NCBI GenBank assembly: GCA_014803435.1
Contig: JACYFD010000004.1
Span: forward strand, 310,001-374,000
Source of the DNA: Cellulosimicrobium terreum
GTDB taxonomy: Bacteria > Actinomycetota > Actinomycetes > Actinomycetales > Cellulomonadaceae
DNA length: 64,000 nucleotides
Direction of reading: 5' to 3'
Shown here: positions 38,604 through 46,499 of the stretch, one piece after another
Position numbering within the stretch: position 1 is the stretch's first letter
How the letters are laid out: every line of letters begins with the position of its first letter
Notes under the pieces: model-generated
The model's input: the letters and a program-made list of their open reading frames with translations, nothing else
Told to the model about the DNA's origin: nothing
Database searches by the model: none
Program-made: the position numbers and the translations under genes

Positions 38604-38645
38604 TCGGGCCTTGCGGGTCACCGCACTCCTCAACGTCCTTCGCAC

Positions 38646-38665
38646 CGCGCGGGTGTCCCCGCGCG
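38646..38665 (+). promoter_or_regulatory. Leader hairpin of the VanW-like gene
   Basis: CGCGCGGG pairs with CCCGCGCG around a TGTC loop, an 8-bp GC-only stem 22 nt before the start codon. It may shape translation or mRNA stability. It is too short for the known c-di-AMP riboswitch. Confidence 0.45.
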
Positions 38666-38687
38666 CCCTTCGTCACGGAGACAGTGG

Positions 38688-41486
38688 ATGGGTCAGCCGA
38701 CCGACCGAGACGCCCAGCACGAACCCGCCGAGCAGGATGCGCCGGTGGAACCCGGTGAGGGTACGCCGACCCCCGGGCCCACGGTGCCCGCCGACGTCGA
38801 GGAGACTTCCGTCGACCCGGCGCAGACAGCGACGAGCGAGCACGTGACGGACGTCGACGCCGCGCCGCCCGTCGACGCCGCGCCGCCCGTCGACGCCGCG
38901 CCGCCTGCCGACGACCTGGAGCCCGCTGCCGAGCCGGCCGGCACGAGCGATGACGAGTCCGCGGCGACAGGCACCGTCGAGGAGCCTGCCGAGCAGACGA
39001 CCATCGCGGAGGAGCCTGTCGAGCCCGCGACCACCGCGGAGCCTGCTCCGCCGGAGGGCGGGCCGAACGACGACTCCGACCCGGTCGCCGAGCCCACCGA
39101 GGAAGCGGACCAGCCTGCCGCGAGCGACGACGCGACGGTGAACCAGACGGCCGTGGACGAGGACGAGGACGAGACGCCCTACGTCCCGCGCGTCTTCGCC
39201 TTCGACCCCGACGCCGCGGCGCCGGAGCAGACGGCCAGGGTCGAGCCTTCCGAGCCACCTGCGACGGCGGTGCAGGCGGAGTCCGCCGCACCCGCTGAGC
39301 CCGCTGTGCCGGTCGAGACTGCTGAGCCGGTCGAGACTGCTGAGCCGGTCCAGCCCACTGAGCCCGCCGAGCCGGTCGAGTCTGCCGCGCAGGCCACGCA
39401 GGCCACGCAGGCCACGCAGGCCACGCCGGCCTCGGCCGGTCCGCCGGTCACGGCCGAGCCAGCGGCCGCGCCTGAAGCCTCCGCGGAAGCGGAGGTGGAG
39501 GCGGTCACCGGCCGGGACGACGACACCGAGGTGATCGCACCCGTGAGCGCGGAGCCGTGGGAGCGCCCGGCGGGCGTGACCGCGGCGCTCGCGGCGTCGG
39601 CCGCCCTGCCGACCCCGCGTGCCCCTGCTCCCTCGGACCCTGCGGCCGAGCAGCCGCGGCGCGCACCGTCGGAGCCCGCGCCCGGGCCGACGGCACCGCC
39701 GACGCCCGTCGCCGGGACCTCGGCAGCGGCGGCGGCCGCGGCGCGTCAGACGACGGGCTTCACCCCGGTGCCGCCCGACGACTCGCGCGACACCTCGCCC
39801 TTCGAGGGGTTCGACGAGGGGGAGCGACGGCACGGCTGGGTCCGCGGTCTGCTGTGGACCGGTCTCGGGATCCTGGTCGTCGGTGGTCTGTACACCGGCG
39901 CGCAGTGGTACTTCTCGGACAAGGTCCCGAGCGGGACGACGGTCGCGGGCGTCGACGTGGGTGGTATGAACCGCGTGGACGCGCAGGCCGAGCTCGAGGC
40001 CACCCTGGGTCCGCGCGCGGCGGAGCCCGTGGAGCTCACGGCCGGGGACGCGACCACGACGATGGACCCCGCGGAGGCCGGACTCACGTTCGATGCCGCG
40101 GCGACGGCGGAGGAGCTGACCGCCTTCTCGATGAACCCGTCGCGGCTCTGGGAGCACCTCTTCGGCGGGGAGCCGGAGAACCCGGTCGTCTCCGTCGACG
40201 AGGACGCGCTCGACGCGCAGGTCGAGACGCTGCGCGGGAGCCTCGAGGTGGAACCGGTCGACGGGACCGTGCAGTACGTCGACGGCGAGCCGAGCGCGAC
40301 CGCGGCGACCGACGGGACGGCGCTCGTCGTCGACGAGGTCCCCGGCGAGATCACGGCGGGCTGGCTCGTCACCGACGCGCCGGTCCAGCTGTCCACGGAG
40401 CCGGTCGCGCCGGACGTCACCCAGGAGGAGACGGACGCAGCGCTCGCACAGGCGCAGACCGTCGTGTCGGGCCCGGTCGTCGTGTCTGTCGGCGGGCAGA
40501 AGCCGGAGCTCCCGCCGGACGTCCTCGCGGACGCGGCGTCGTACACCGTCGTCGACGGTGACCTGCAGCTCGCCCTGGACGGCCCGACGCTCGTCGACGC
40601 CGTCGTGGACCGCACGGACGACCTGCTCACCGCCGCGGACGACGCGCACTTCGTCTTCTCCGGCGGCAGGCCCGAGATCGAGGGCGGTGAGCCCGGCACG
40701 ACGATCGACCCCGAGGAGCTGTCGACCGCGGTGGGGACCGCGGCGACCGGCGACGAGCGCACCGCGACCGTCGAGCTCATCGAGTCCGACCCCGAGCAGT
40801 CGGTAGACGCGCTCGAGGAGCTCGGTGTGAAGGAGAAGGTCTCCGAGTTCGCGACACCGCTCACCAACGACGCGATCCGGACCGAGAACCTGCGCGTGGG
40901 AGCGGCAAAGGTCGACGGGACCCTGGTGCGCCCGGGCGAGACGTTCTCCCTCACCGAGACGCTGTCGCCCATCACGGCCGCCGGTGGCTACCACTCCTCG
41001 GGGATCGTCCAGGACGGCAAGCACACGGAGGGCATCGGAGGCGGGCTGTCGCAGATGGCCACGACGTCGTACAACGCCGGCTTCTTCGCCGGGCTCGAGG
41101 ACGTCGAGCACCGCCAGCACAGCTACTGGTTCACGCGCTACCCCGCGGGCCGGGAGGCGACGATCTTCGTCGGGTCGCTCGACATGCGGTTCAAGAACGA
41201 CACCCCGTACGGCGTGCTCATGCAGTCGTGGGTGTCGGGCGGAGAGCTCCACGTCGCGATCTGGAGCACCAAGTACTACACGGTCGAGACCACGGCGAGC
41301 CCGAAGTCGAACGTCGTCCAGCCGACGACGGTGACGCACACCGGTGCGGACTGCGTCCCGATGTCCGCCGGGAACCCGGGCTTCTCGATCACGAACTACC
41401 GCAAGGTGTACCTCGACGGGGAGCTGGTCAAGGACGAGGCGGACCACTGGACGTACAAGCCGGACAATGCGGTGAAGTGCGAGTGA
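38688..41486 (+). CDS. VanW-domain envelope protein with acidic N-terminus
   Basis: A 932-aa protein. Residues 1 to about 375 are disordered, acidic and alanine/proline-rich, with repeats. One membrane span (about 384-405) anchors it. The outside part has repeated PG-binding_4-type domains, starting KVPSGTTVAGVDVGGMNRVDA (given to its first part), and a VanW domain (about 724-870) with FSLTETLSP, GGYHSSGIVQDG and GIGGGLSQMATT. It ends with a Cys-containing tail, TGADCVPMS. Similar VanW proteins are thought to act at the cell wall, but the role is not established. The stop overlaps a possible GTG start of the next gene. Confidence 0.85.
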   Translation: MGQPTDRDAQHEPAEQDAPVEPGEGTPTPGPTVPADVEETSVDPAQTATSEHVTDVDAAPPVDAAPPVDAAPPADDLEPAAEPAGTSDDESAATGTVEEPAEQTTIAEEPVEPATTAEPAPPEGGPNDDSDPVAEPTEEADQPAASDDATVNQTAVDEDEDETPYVPRVFAFDPDAAAPEQTARVEPSEPPATAVQAESAAPAEPAVPVETAEPVETAEPVQPTEPAEPVESAAQATQATQATQATPASAGPPVTAEPAAAPEASAEAEVEAVTGRDDDTEVIAPVSAEPWERPAGVTAALAASAALPTPRAPAPSDPAAEQPRRAPSEPAPGPTAPPTPVAGTSAAAAAAARQTTGFTPVPPDDSRDTSPFEGFDEGERRHGWVRGLLWTGLGILVVGGLYTGAQWYFSDKVPSGTTVAGVDVGGMNRVDAQAELEATLGPRAAEPVELTAGDATTTMDPAEAGLTFDAAATAEELTAFSMNPSRLWEHLFGGEPENPVVSVDEDALDAQVETLRGSLEVEPVDGTVQYVDGEPSATAATDGTALVVDEVPGEITAGWLVTDAPVQLSTEPVAPDVTQEETDAALAQAQTVVSGPVVVSVGGQKPELPPDVLADAASYTVVDGDLQLALDGPTLVDAVVDRTDDLLTAADDAHFVFSGGRPEIEGGEPGTTIDPEELSTAVGTAATGDERTATVELIESDPEQSVDALEELGVKEKVSEFATPLTNDAIRTENLRVGAAKVDGTLVRPGETFSLTETLSPITAAGGYHSSGIVQDGKHTEGIGGGLSQMATTSYNAGFFAGLEDVEHRQHSYWFTRYPAGREATIFVGSLDMRFKNDTPYGVLMQSWVSGGELHVAIWSTKYYTVETTASPKSNVVQPTTVTHTGADCVPMSAGNPGFSITNYRKVYLDGELVKDEADHWTYKPDNAVKCE
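38853..38906 (+). repeat. 18-bp tandem repeat, 3 copies, in the VanW gene
   Basis: GTCGACGCCGCGCCGCC(C/T) repeats three times and encodes Val-Asp-Ala-Ala-Pro-Pro. The last copy differs only in its final base. It lies in the disordered cytoplasmic segment. Confidence 0.85.
39312..39347 (+). repeat. 18-bp direct repeat, 2 copies
   Basis: GTCGAGACTGCTGAGCCG occurs twice in tandem, coding for Val-Glu-Thr-Ala-Glu-Pro. A degenerate third copy follows. Confidence 0.8.
39390..39425 (+). repeat. 9-bp tandem repeat, 4 copies
   Basis: CAGGCCACG repeats four times, coding for Gln-Ala-Thr. Copy number could vary between strains by slippage. Confidence 0.85.
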
Positions 41487-41515
41487 GCAGCTACGAGGAG
41501 GCCCGAGGAGGTCGC

Positions 41516-42415
41516 ATGCTGGGACGGAGCGAACGGGAGTCGGGGGCGCAGGCGCTCCTCGCGGCCGTGGGTGCGGGGTGGGCCGGGGGTGACCCGTCCC
41601 GGCCGGAGGCGCTGCTCGACCTCGGCTCGACGGGCGCGACGCTGTCGACGGTCGCGAGCATCGAGGGGCTGGCTGCGGTCGTGCACCTCGGCCACCCGGC
41701 GCAGCCCTCGCACGAGCTGGAGCGCGCGCTCCTCGCGGCCCCGTCGACGGTCGGCCTGACGGCAGCCGTCTCCGTGCCCGCGCAGTGGGTCTGGGTGGGC
41801 CGCAGCGGTGATCGTGACGTGACGGGCCACGTCGTCGTGGACGAGGCGGGCATGCGCGACCGGCGCCACGTGCTGCGGACGATGGGCGTGAGCCCGCAGC
41901 TCGTCCCCACGCGGACGGGCGTCGCCGAGCGGGTCGCTCTGGCGGGCGCCGACGGCAGCCTCGTCGTCGAACGGTCGGTGGCGCGTACCGAGCTCGCGGC
42001 CCAGGGCTTCGTGGAGCTCGCGGGGAGCGAGCTCCTCGGCGAGGGTGCGCCCGTCTGGTACGGCCTCCTCGAGTCGCGCGAGACCGCACCGCGGTCCGAG
42101 GGCGCGGCGCAGGTCTGGCTCGCGCTCGGTCCCCGCGACGACCACCGCGGCTCCCTGCAGGAGACGCTCGGGGTCGTGGCCGCCGCGGGCATCGACCTGC
42201 AGCACCTGCGCAGCCACCGTTCGCAGGCAGGTCCGCACATCTTCTTCACGTCGTTCTCGTGCCCCGACGCGGACACGCTCGACGGGCTCGTGCGCGGGTT
42301 CGACGAGCGCGGTGTCGCGCACCGGGTGCTCGCGGTGCTGCCCGGGCAGGACTTCGTCCCCGGGCCGGACGCGCTCGCGCCGCGGTGGGCCGCGCTCGAC
42401 CACCAGGGCTCGTGA
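41516..42415 (+). CDS. Degenerate prephenate-dehydratase-like ACT protein
   Basis: A 299-aa protein just before true pheA. Its C-terminal 90 residues look like an ACT domain: HRGSLQETLGVVAAAGIDLQ, then HIFFTSFSC. The earlier part can be lined up by eye with the prephenate dehydratase fold, but the catalytic Thr-Arg-Phe motif is missing (WYGLLES instead). It is therefore probably a non-catalytic relative, perhaps an amino-acid sensor or a partner for PheA. ATG 41516 is preferred for its GAGGAGG; GTG at 41483 overlapping the VanW stop is an alternative. The stop overlaps the pheA GTG. Confidence 0.6.
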   Translation: MLGRSERESGAQALLAAVGAGWAGGDPSRPEALLDLGSTGATLSTVASIEGLAAVVHLGHPAQPSHELERALLAAPSTVGLTAAVSVPAQWVWVGRSGDRDVTGHVVVDEAGMRDRRHVLRTMGVSPQLVPTRTGVAERVALAGADGSLVVERSVARTELAAQGFVELAGSELLGEGAPVWYGLLESRETAPRSEGAAQVWLALGPRDDHRGSLQETLGVVAAAGIDLQHLRSHRSQAGPHIFFTSFSCPDADTLDGLVRGFDERGVAHRVLAVLPGQDFVPGPDALAPRWAALDHQGS

Positions 42416-43413
42416 GCGTCCCCGGCCCGGCCGACGGGGGACCGGCCGACACGGTTCCGACTGCGCCGGGCACCGGTACCGGGTACCTCGGACCCGAAGG
42501 GTCCTTCACCCATCAGGCCGCGGCCGGGTGGGCGCCCACGCCTTCCCTGCTCGTCGCGCACCGCACGGTGGCCGACGTGTTCGAGGGTGTGTCGCGCGGG
42601 GCGCAGTCGCGCGGGGTCGTCGCGATCGAGAACACGGTCGAGGGCTATGTCGTGCCGTCGCTGGACGCGATCGTGGGGAGCGCGGACGTCGTCGCGGTCG
42701 ACGAGGTCGTGCTCGACATCTCGTTCGACGCGTTCGTCCGGGGCGACCACGGCGACCTGACCGAGGTCAGCGCACACCCGCACGGTCTGGCCCAGTGCCA
42801 GGGCTTCGTGGCCCGGACCGGCCTGGAGCCGGTCCCGGCGGCGTCCAACGCCGCGGCGTGCCGGGACGCGCAGCCGAACCAGGTGGTGCTCGGTCCCGAG
42901 ATCTGCGGTCCGCTCTACGGGCTCGAGACGTTCGAGCGCGCGGTCGAGGACTTCGGATGCGCCCGCACCCGCTTCCTCGTGCTCGCGCCGCGCACCGACG
43001 CGCGACGCGTCCTGGCGGACGCCCGCGCCGCGACGGACGCGCCCGGCACCTGGCGGACCATGCTCGCGGTGACCCCGGTGGTCACCGGCCCGGGCGTCCT
43101 CGCGCGCATCACGCGCGCGTTCGGCGACCGCGGGGTCAACCTGTCGAGCCTCATCACCCGGCCGCTGAAGGCGGTCGCGAGCACCTACGTGTTCGTCCTC
43201 ACCGTCGACGGTGCCCCGTGGGACGCCGGGGTACGGGACGTCCTGGGGGACCTCCTGCGCGCGGGCGACTCGCTCAAGACCCTCGGGGTGATGCCCGTGC
43301 GTGGTGAGCTCGACGAGTCGGTCCACGCCGACGTCGACGCGGCGCACGTCCCGGTCGCCGGGGCGGGCGCGGGATCGTCCGCGGCCGAGCTGGACCGGGG
43401 GCTGCTGTGGTGA
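42412..43413 (+). CDS. pheA: Prephenate dehydratase
   Basis: Converts prephenate to phenylpyruvate for phenylalanine synthesis, 333 aa. The N-terminal YLGPEGSFTHQAA, the IENTVEGYV loop, and the catalytic Thr-Arg-Phe in ARTRFLVLAPR are present, so the enzyme should be active. A C-terminal ACT domain (about 220-300, GVLARITRAFGDRGVNLSSL) with an LITRP motif in place of ESRP is the likely phenylalanine-binding site for feedback control. GTG at 42412 overlaps the preceding stop (GTGA), and the stop overlaps tyrA. Confidence 0.95.
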   Translation: MSVPGPADGGPADTVPTAPGTGTGYLGPEGSFTHQAAAGWAPTPSLLVAHRTVADVFEGVSRGAQSRGVVAIENTVEGYVVPSLDAIVGSADVVAVDEVVLDISFDAFVRGDHGDLTEVSAHPHGLAQCQGFVARTGLEPVPAASNAAACRDAQPNQVVLGPEICGPLYGLETFERAVEDFGCARTRFLVLAPRTDARRVLADARAATDAPGTWRTMLAVTPVVTGPGVLARITRAFGDRGVNLSSLITRPLKAVASTYVFVLTVDGAPWDAGVRDVLGDLLRAGDSLKTLGVMPVRGELDESVHADVDAAHVPVAGAGAGSSAAELDRGLLW

Positions 43414-44384
43414 GCCCGTCGACGGTCGGGTCGACGGTCGGGGTCGTGGGGCTGGGGCTGATCGGCGGGTCCGTGGCGCGCGCTCTGCACGGTGCCGGGG
43501 TGGACGTCGTGGGGTTCGACGCGGCGGCGGCGACGCGGGCGGCCGCGCGCTCGGCCGGACTGGCGGTCGCGGACGGGATCGGCGAGCTCTGCGACGCGGG
43601 GCCGGACGTGCTCGTCCTGGCCGTCCCGCTGCGCACCGTGCGGGGCGTCGCGTCCGAGGTCGCCCGGCACGTGCGGGACCGGACCGTGGTCACGGACGTC
43701 GGCAGCGTCAAGGGCGCGGTGCGCGAGGCTGTCGACGCCGCGGGGCTGGGGGACCGGTTCGTCGGCGCGCACCCGATGGCGGGCACCGAGCACTCCGGCT
43801 TCGACGCCTCCCGCGCGGACCTGCTCGTCGGCGCGCACTGGGGCGTCACGGTCGACGCGTCGACGCGCGCCGACGCGCTCGTCCGCGTCCTGCGGCTCGT
43901 GACCGGGCCCCTCGGAGGCAGGGTGCACCCGCTCACGGACGACGTGCACGACGAGGCGACGGCCCTCGTCAGCCATGTCCCGCACGTCCTCGCGACCGAG
44001 CTGCTCGGCGTGGTGGCGGACGCCCCCGTGCGCGACGTCGCGCTGGCGCTCGCCGCGGGCAGCTTTCGGGACGGGACGCGCGTGGCCCGCACCGACGCGC
44101 GCCGTACGGAGGCGATGGTCACGGACAACGCGGCCTGGGTCGCCGCGGGCCTGCGGGTCGTCGCGCGCGACCTCGAGCACGTCGCGCGGGCTCTGGAGTC
44201 GAACGCCTCGGTCGCCGACTTCTTCGACCGCCCCGACGCGGTCCGCGCGACGCCCGTCCGGGAGCCGCAGGAGCAGCGCGTCGCGCTGGACGACGCGGGG
44301 GAGTGGCGCACCGCCCTGACGGACCTCGGCGCCGGCGGGGCCGTCGTCGTACGGGTCGAGGACGACGCCGTCGTCGTCGCCTGA
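43410..44384 (+). CDS. tyrA: Prephenate dehydrogenase
   Basis: NAD(P)-dependent oxidative decarboxylation of prephenate toward tyrosine, 324 aa. The Rossmann motif GLGLIGGSVARAL is near residues 14-26, followed by TDVGSVK and HPMAGTEHSGF with the conserved active-site histidine. No ACT domain is seen at the C-terminus. GTG codons at 43407 and 43410 are both possible; 43410 gives the usual 4-nt coupling overlap with pheA. PheA and TyrA compete for the same substrate, so co-transcription fixes the phenylalanine/tyrosine branch in one operon. Confidence 0.93.
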   Translation: MSPSTVGSTVGVVGLGLIGGSVARALHGAGVDVVGFDAAAATRAAARSAGLAVADGIGELCDAGPDVLVLAVPLRTVRGVASEVARHVRDRTVVTDVGSVKGAVREAVDAAGLGDRFVGAHPMAGTEHSGFDASRADLLVGAHWGVTVDASTRADALVRVLRLVTGPLGGRVHPLTDDVHDEATALVSHVPHVLATELLGVVADAPVRDVALALAAGSFRDGTRVARTDARRTEAMVTDNAAWVAAGLRVVARDLEHVARALESNASVADFFDRPDAVRATPVREPQEQRVALDDAGEWRTALTDLGAGGAVVVRVEDDAVVVA

Positions 44385-44397
44385 ACCGCCCCGTCGC

Positions 44398-44724
44398 TCA
44401 GCGGCTCGCGGGGCGACGCACCGGGCGAGGCGGGACGCGCTTGCCGGCGACGATCTGCTCGACGGGGACGTGCACGACGTCGCCGAGGGTGTCACGCGGC
44501 CCGTGGCCCGCGTGCGGGGGACCGGCCGGCCGCGTGTCGCGTCGTAGCACCACCTCGTCGCCGTCCGCGCTGAGCACGACGCCGACGACGTCGGTCAGGG
44601 TCTGCCCGTCCGCGCCGACCTCGTCGGGGCGCAGACGCCGGCGGACGACGACGCGGACGCCCGCCGGCCAGGACGTCCAGGGCGCCTGCGGGTCGGCCGG
44701 GGTCGGCGTGCTGTCGTGCGTCAT
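44398..44724 (-). CDS. Small conserved actinobacterial protein
   Basis: A 108-aa basic protein beginning MTHDSTPTPADPQ. It has a compact core GVRVVVRRRLRPDE, then LTDVVGVVLSADGDEVVLRR, which suggests a small beta-barrel such as an SH3- or OB-like fold. It ends with AGKRVPPRPVRR. It is found near fdxA in related bacteria and resembles what I recall as DUF6725; unverified. It converges with tyrA (13 bp gap) and is divergent from fdxA. Function unknown. Confidence 0.65.
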   Translation of the reverse strand: MTHDSTPTPADPQAPWTSWPAGVRVVVRRRLRPDEVGADGQTLTDVVGVVLSADGDEVVLRRDTRPAGPPHAGHGPRDTLGDVVHVPVEQIVAGKRVPPRPVRRPASR

Positions 44725-44778
44725 GTCACGTTCGTCCACTGGCTGGTCCGCGATGGCCGGGCACCGCCCGACCTGAGC

Positions 44779-44784
44779 GATACT
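44779..44784 (+). promoter_or_regulatory. -10 element of fdxA
   Basis: GATACT, a good -10, about 120 nt upstream of fdxA and 14 nt before a 9-codon open frame. The divergent small gene starts at 44724. Confidence 0.5.
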
Positions 44785-44797
44785 AGTGCTGCACGTC

Positions 44798-44827
44798 ATG
44801 AGCACGTCCGTGTGCTTATCCTCGTGA
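44798..44827 (+). CDS. Possible 9-aa leader peptide before fdxA
   Basis: ATG opens MSTSVCLSS and ends in TGA. It starts about 7 nt after the predicted transcription start, so it could be translated leaderless. It has one Cys and a TTA leucine codon, very rare in this GC-rich sequence. Translation is unproven; chance occurrence is quite possible. Confidence 0.25.
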   Translation: MSTSVCLSS

Positions 44828-44902
44828 CAGTCCCAGGCAGTTTCTCTGCGCGTCCGCCGCCCCGGCGTCCGGCCCGCCCCCCGTCAGGAAGGTTTCCTCG
44901 TC

Positions 44903-45220
44903 GTGACCTACGTGATCGCCCAGCCGTGCGTCGACGTCAAGGACAAGGCGTGCATCGAGGAATGTCCTGTCGACTGCATCTACGAGGGTGAGCGGTCGCT
45001 GTACATCCACCCGGACGAGTGCGTCGACTGCGGTGCCTGCGAGCCGGTGTGCCCCGTCGAGGCGATCTACTACGAGGACGACGTCCCGACGGAGTGGAGC
45101 GACTACTACCGCGCCAACGTCGAGTTCTTCGACTCCCTCGGCTCGCCCGGCGGCGCCGCCAAGCTGGGTCTGATCGAGAAGGACGACCCGATGATCGCCG
45201 CGCTGCCGCCGCAGGCCTGA
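44903..45220 (+). CDS. fdxA: Seven-iron ferredoxin FdxA
   Basis: Small electron carrier of 105 aa with one [3Fe-4S] and one [4Fe-4S] cluster. Cysteines C9, C17, C21 and C25 form the first set, where the second ligand spacing (CVDVKDKACIEECP) is that of seven-iron ferredoxins. C40, C43, C46 and C50 form the second, in CVDCGACEPVCP. The usual C-terminal region, including PTEWSDYYRANVEFF, is present. GTG at 44903 has AGGAAGG about 12 nt upstream. dapC begins 22 bp after the stop, so the two genes are probably co-transcribed. Confidence 0.95.
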   Translation: MTYVIAQPCVDVKDKACIEECPVDCIYEGERSLYIHPDECVDCGACEPVCPVEAIYYEDDVPTEWSDYYRANVEFFDSLGSPGGAAKLGLIEKDDPMIAALPPQA

Positions 45221-45242
45221 CCGACCCGGCCGCGGACCGCTC

Positions 45243-46370
45243 ATGGGCTTCGCCGACCTCTCTGGCCTCGCCTACCCGTGGGACACGCTCGTCCCGTACG
45301 CACAGCGCGCCCGGGCGCACGCCCGCGGGATCGTCGACCTGTCGGTCGGCACCCCCGTCGACCCGACGCCGGCCGTCGTCCGCGAGGCGCTCGCCGCGGC
45401 GTCGGACGCCCACGGCTACCCCACGACGCACGGCACCCCCGCGCTCCGTGAGGCCGTCTCCGCGTGGTTCGCGCGCCGTCGCGGCGTCGCCGGCCTGGAC
45501 CCCGACGCGGTGCTGCCGACGGTCGGCAGCAAGGAGCTGGTCGGGCTCCTCCCGTCGCTGCTGAACCTCGGACCCGGTGACGTCGTCGTGCACCCGCGCA
45601 CCGCGTACCCCACGTACGACGTCGGCGCGCGCCTCGCGGGCGCGACACCGCTCGCGACCGACGACGTCGACGACTGGGCCGGGCGGGCCGGCGTCCGCCT
45701 CGTGTGGGTCAACTCGCCGAGCAACCCCACCGGTCGGGTGCTGGGCGCCGCGCACCTCGCGCGCGTCGTCGCCGCGGCCCGGGAGATCGGCGCCGTCGTC
45801 GCGAGCGACGAGTGCTACGCCGAGCTCGCCTGGACCGAGCCGTACGCGTCGGCCGGCGTGCCGAGCCTGCTCGACCCCGCGGTGTGCGGCGGCTCGCACG
45901 ACGGTCTGCTCGTCACGTACTCCCTGTCCAAGCAGTCGAACGTCGCCGGGTACCGGGCCGCGTTCGTCGCCGGGGACCGTGCCCTCGTCTCCGGTCTTCT
46001 CGCGACGCGCAAGCACCTCGGCATGATCGTGCCCGCGCCGGTGCAGGCCGCCATGGTCGCGGCCCTCTCCGACGACCCGCACGTCGCGGTGCAGCGCGAG
46101 GTCTACGCGAGGCGCCGCGAGGCGCTCCTGGGCGGTGCGAGCGCCGCGGGCCTCGTGGTCGACGACGGCGAGGCGGGTCTGTACCTCTGGGCGCGGCGCG
46201 CGGACGGGCCGGCGGACTGCTGGCAGACCGTGTCGGATCTCGCCGACCTCGGCATACTGGTCGGACCGGGCTCGTTCTACGGTCCGGCGGGCGAGCGCCA
46301 CGTGCGCATCGCTCTCACTGCGACCGACGAGCGGGTCCACGAGGCCGCCGCGCGACTCTCGCGAGGCTGA
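45243..46370 (+). CDS. dapC: Succinyldiaminopimelate aminotransferase
   Basis: PLP-dependent class I/II aminotransferase of the lysine/diaminopimelate pathway, 375 aa. It acts before DapE, which is also in this window. The N-terminal FADLSGLAYPWDTLVPYAQ is typical of actinobacterial DapC. The cofactor lysine is K230 in SLSKQSNVAGYR, and NSPSNPTGR and SDECYAE are substrate/cofactor motifs. The fdxA-dapC neighbourhood is conserved in actinobacteria. DapC is the expected assignment, though other aminotransferases of this fold are hard to exclude. Confidence 0.9.
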   Translation: MGFADLSGLAYPWDTLVPYAQRARAHARGIVDLSVGTPVDPTPAVVREALAAASDAHGYPTTHGTPALREAVSAWFARRRGVAGLDPDAVLPTVGSKELVGLLPSLLNLGPGDVVVHPRTAYPTYDVGARLAGATPLATDDVDDWAGRAGVRLVWVNSPSNPTGRVLGAAHLARVVAAAREIGAVVASDECYAELAWTEPYASAGVPSLLDPAVCGGSHDGLLVTYSLSKQSNVAGYRAAFVAGDRALVSGLLATRKHLGMIVPAPVQAAMVAALSDDPHVAVQREVYARRREALLGGASAAGLVVDDGEAGLYLWARRADGPADCWQTVSDLADLGILVGPGSFYGPAGERHVRIALTATDERVHEAAARLSRG

Positions 46371-46378
46371 AGTTTTCA

Positions 46379-46394
46379 TGTGACCTGCCTCACA
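46379..46394. promoter_or_regulatory. Crp/GlxR consensus site upstream of gltA
   Basis: TGTGA-CCTGCC-TCACA is an exact match to the TGTGA-N6-TCACA consensus of cAMP-receptor-type regulators, 9 bp after the dapC stop and about 105 bp before gltA. In Corynebacterium glutamicum gltA is a known GlxR target, which supports the reading. Confidence 0.7.
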
Positions 46395-46424
46395 GACCTG
46401 TGCGGGTCTCGTGCGGGTTCAGGA

Positions 46425-46455
46425 TTGGTCACGTGCCGGTCGGGCGGGGTACGGT
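46425..46455 (+). promoter_or_regulatory. Possible gltA promoter
   Basis: TTGGTC (46425-46430) and TACGGT (46450-46455) are separated by 19 nt, slightly long. The predicted leader is about 38 nt and carries AGGAAGGGA before the ATG. The Crp/GlxR-like site lies about 38 bp upstream of the -35. Confidence 0.4.
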
Positions 46456-46499
46456 CGACCGCGCGGCAACGGCGCGCGAGCAGGAGCAGGAAGGGAACC

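Noticed and set aside
38598-38687. c-di-AMP (ydaO) riboswitch before the VanW-like gene
   Set aside because: The leader is too short and lacks the conserved segments. Only a simple hairpin is present.
38853-39425. Tandem repeats considered as a CRISPR-like array
   Set aside because: The repeats are short, contiguous without spacers and lie in frame in a coding region.
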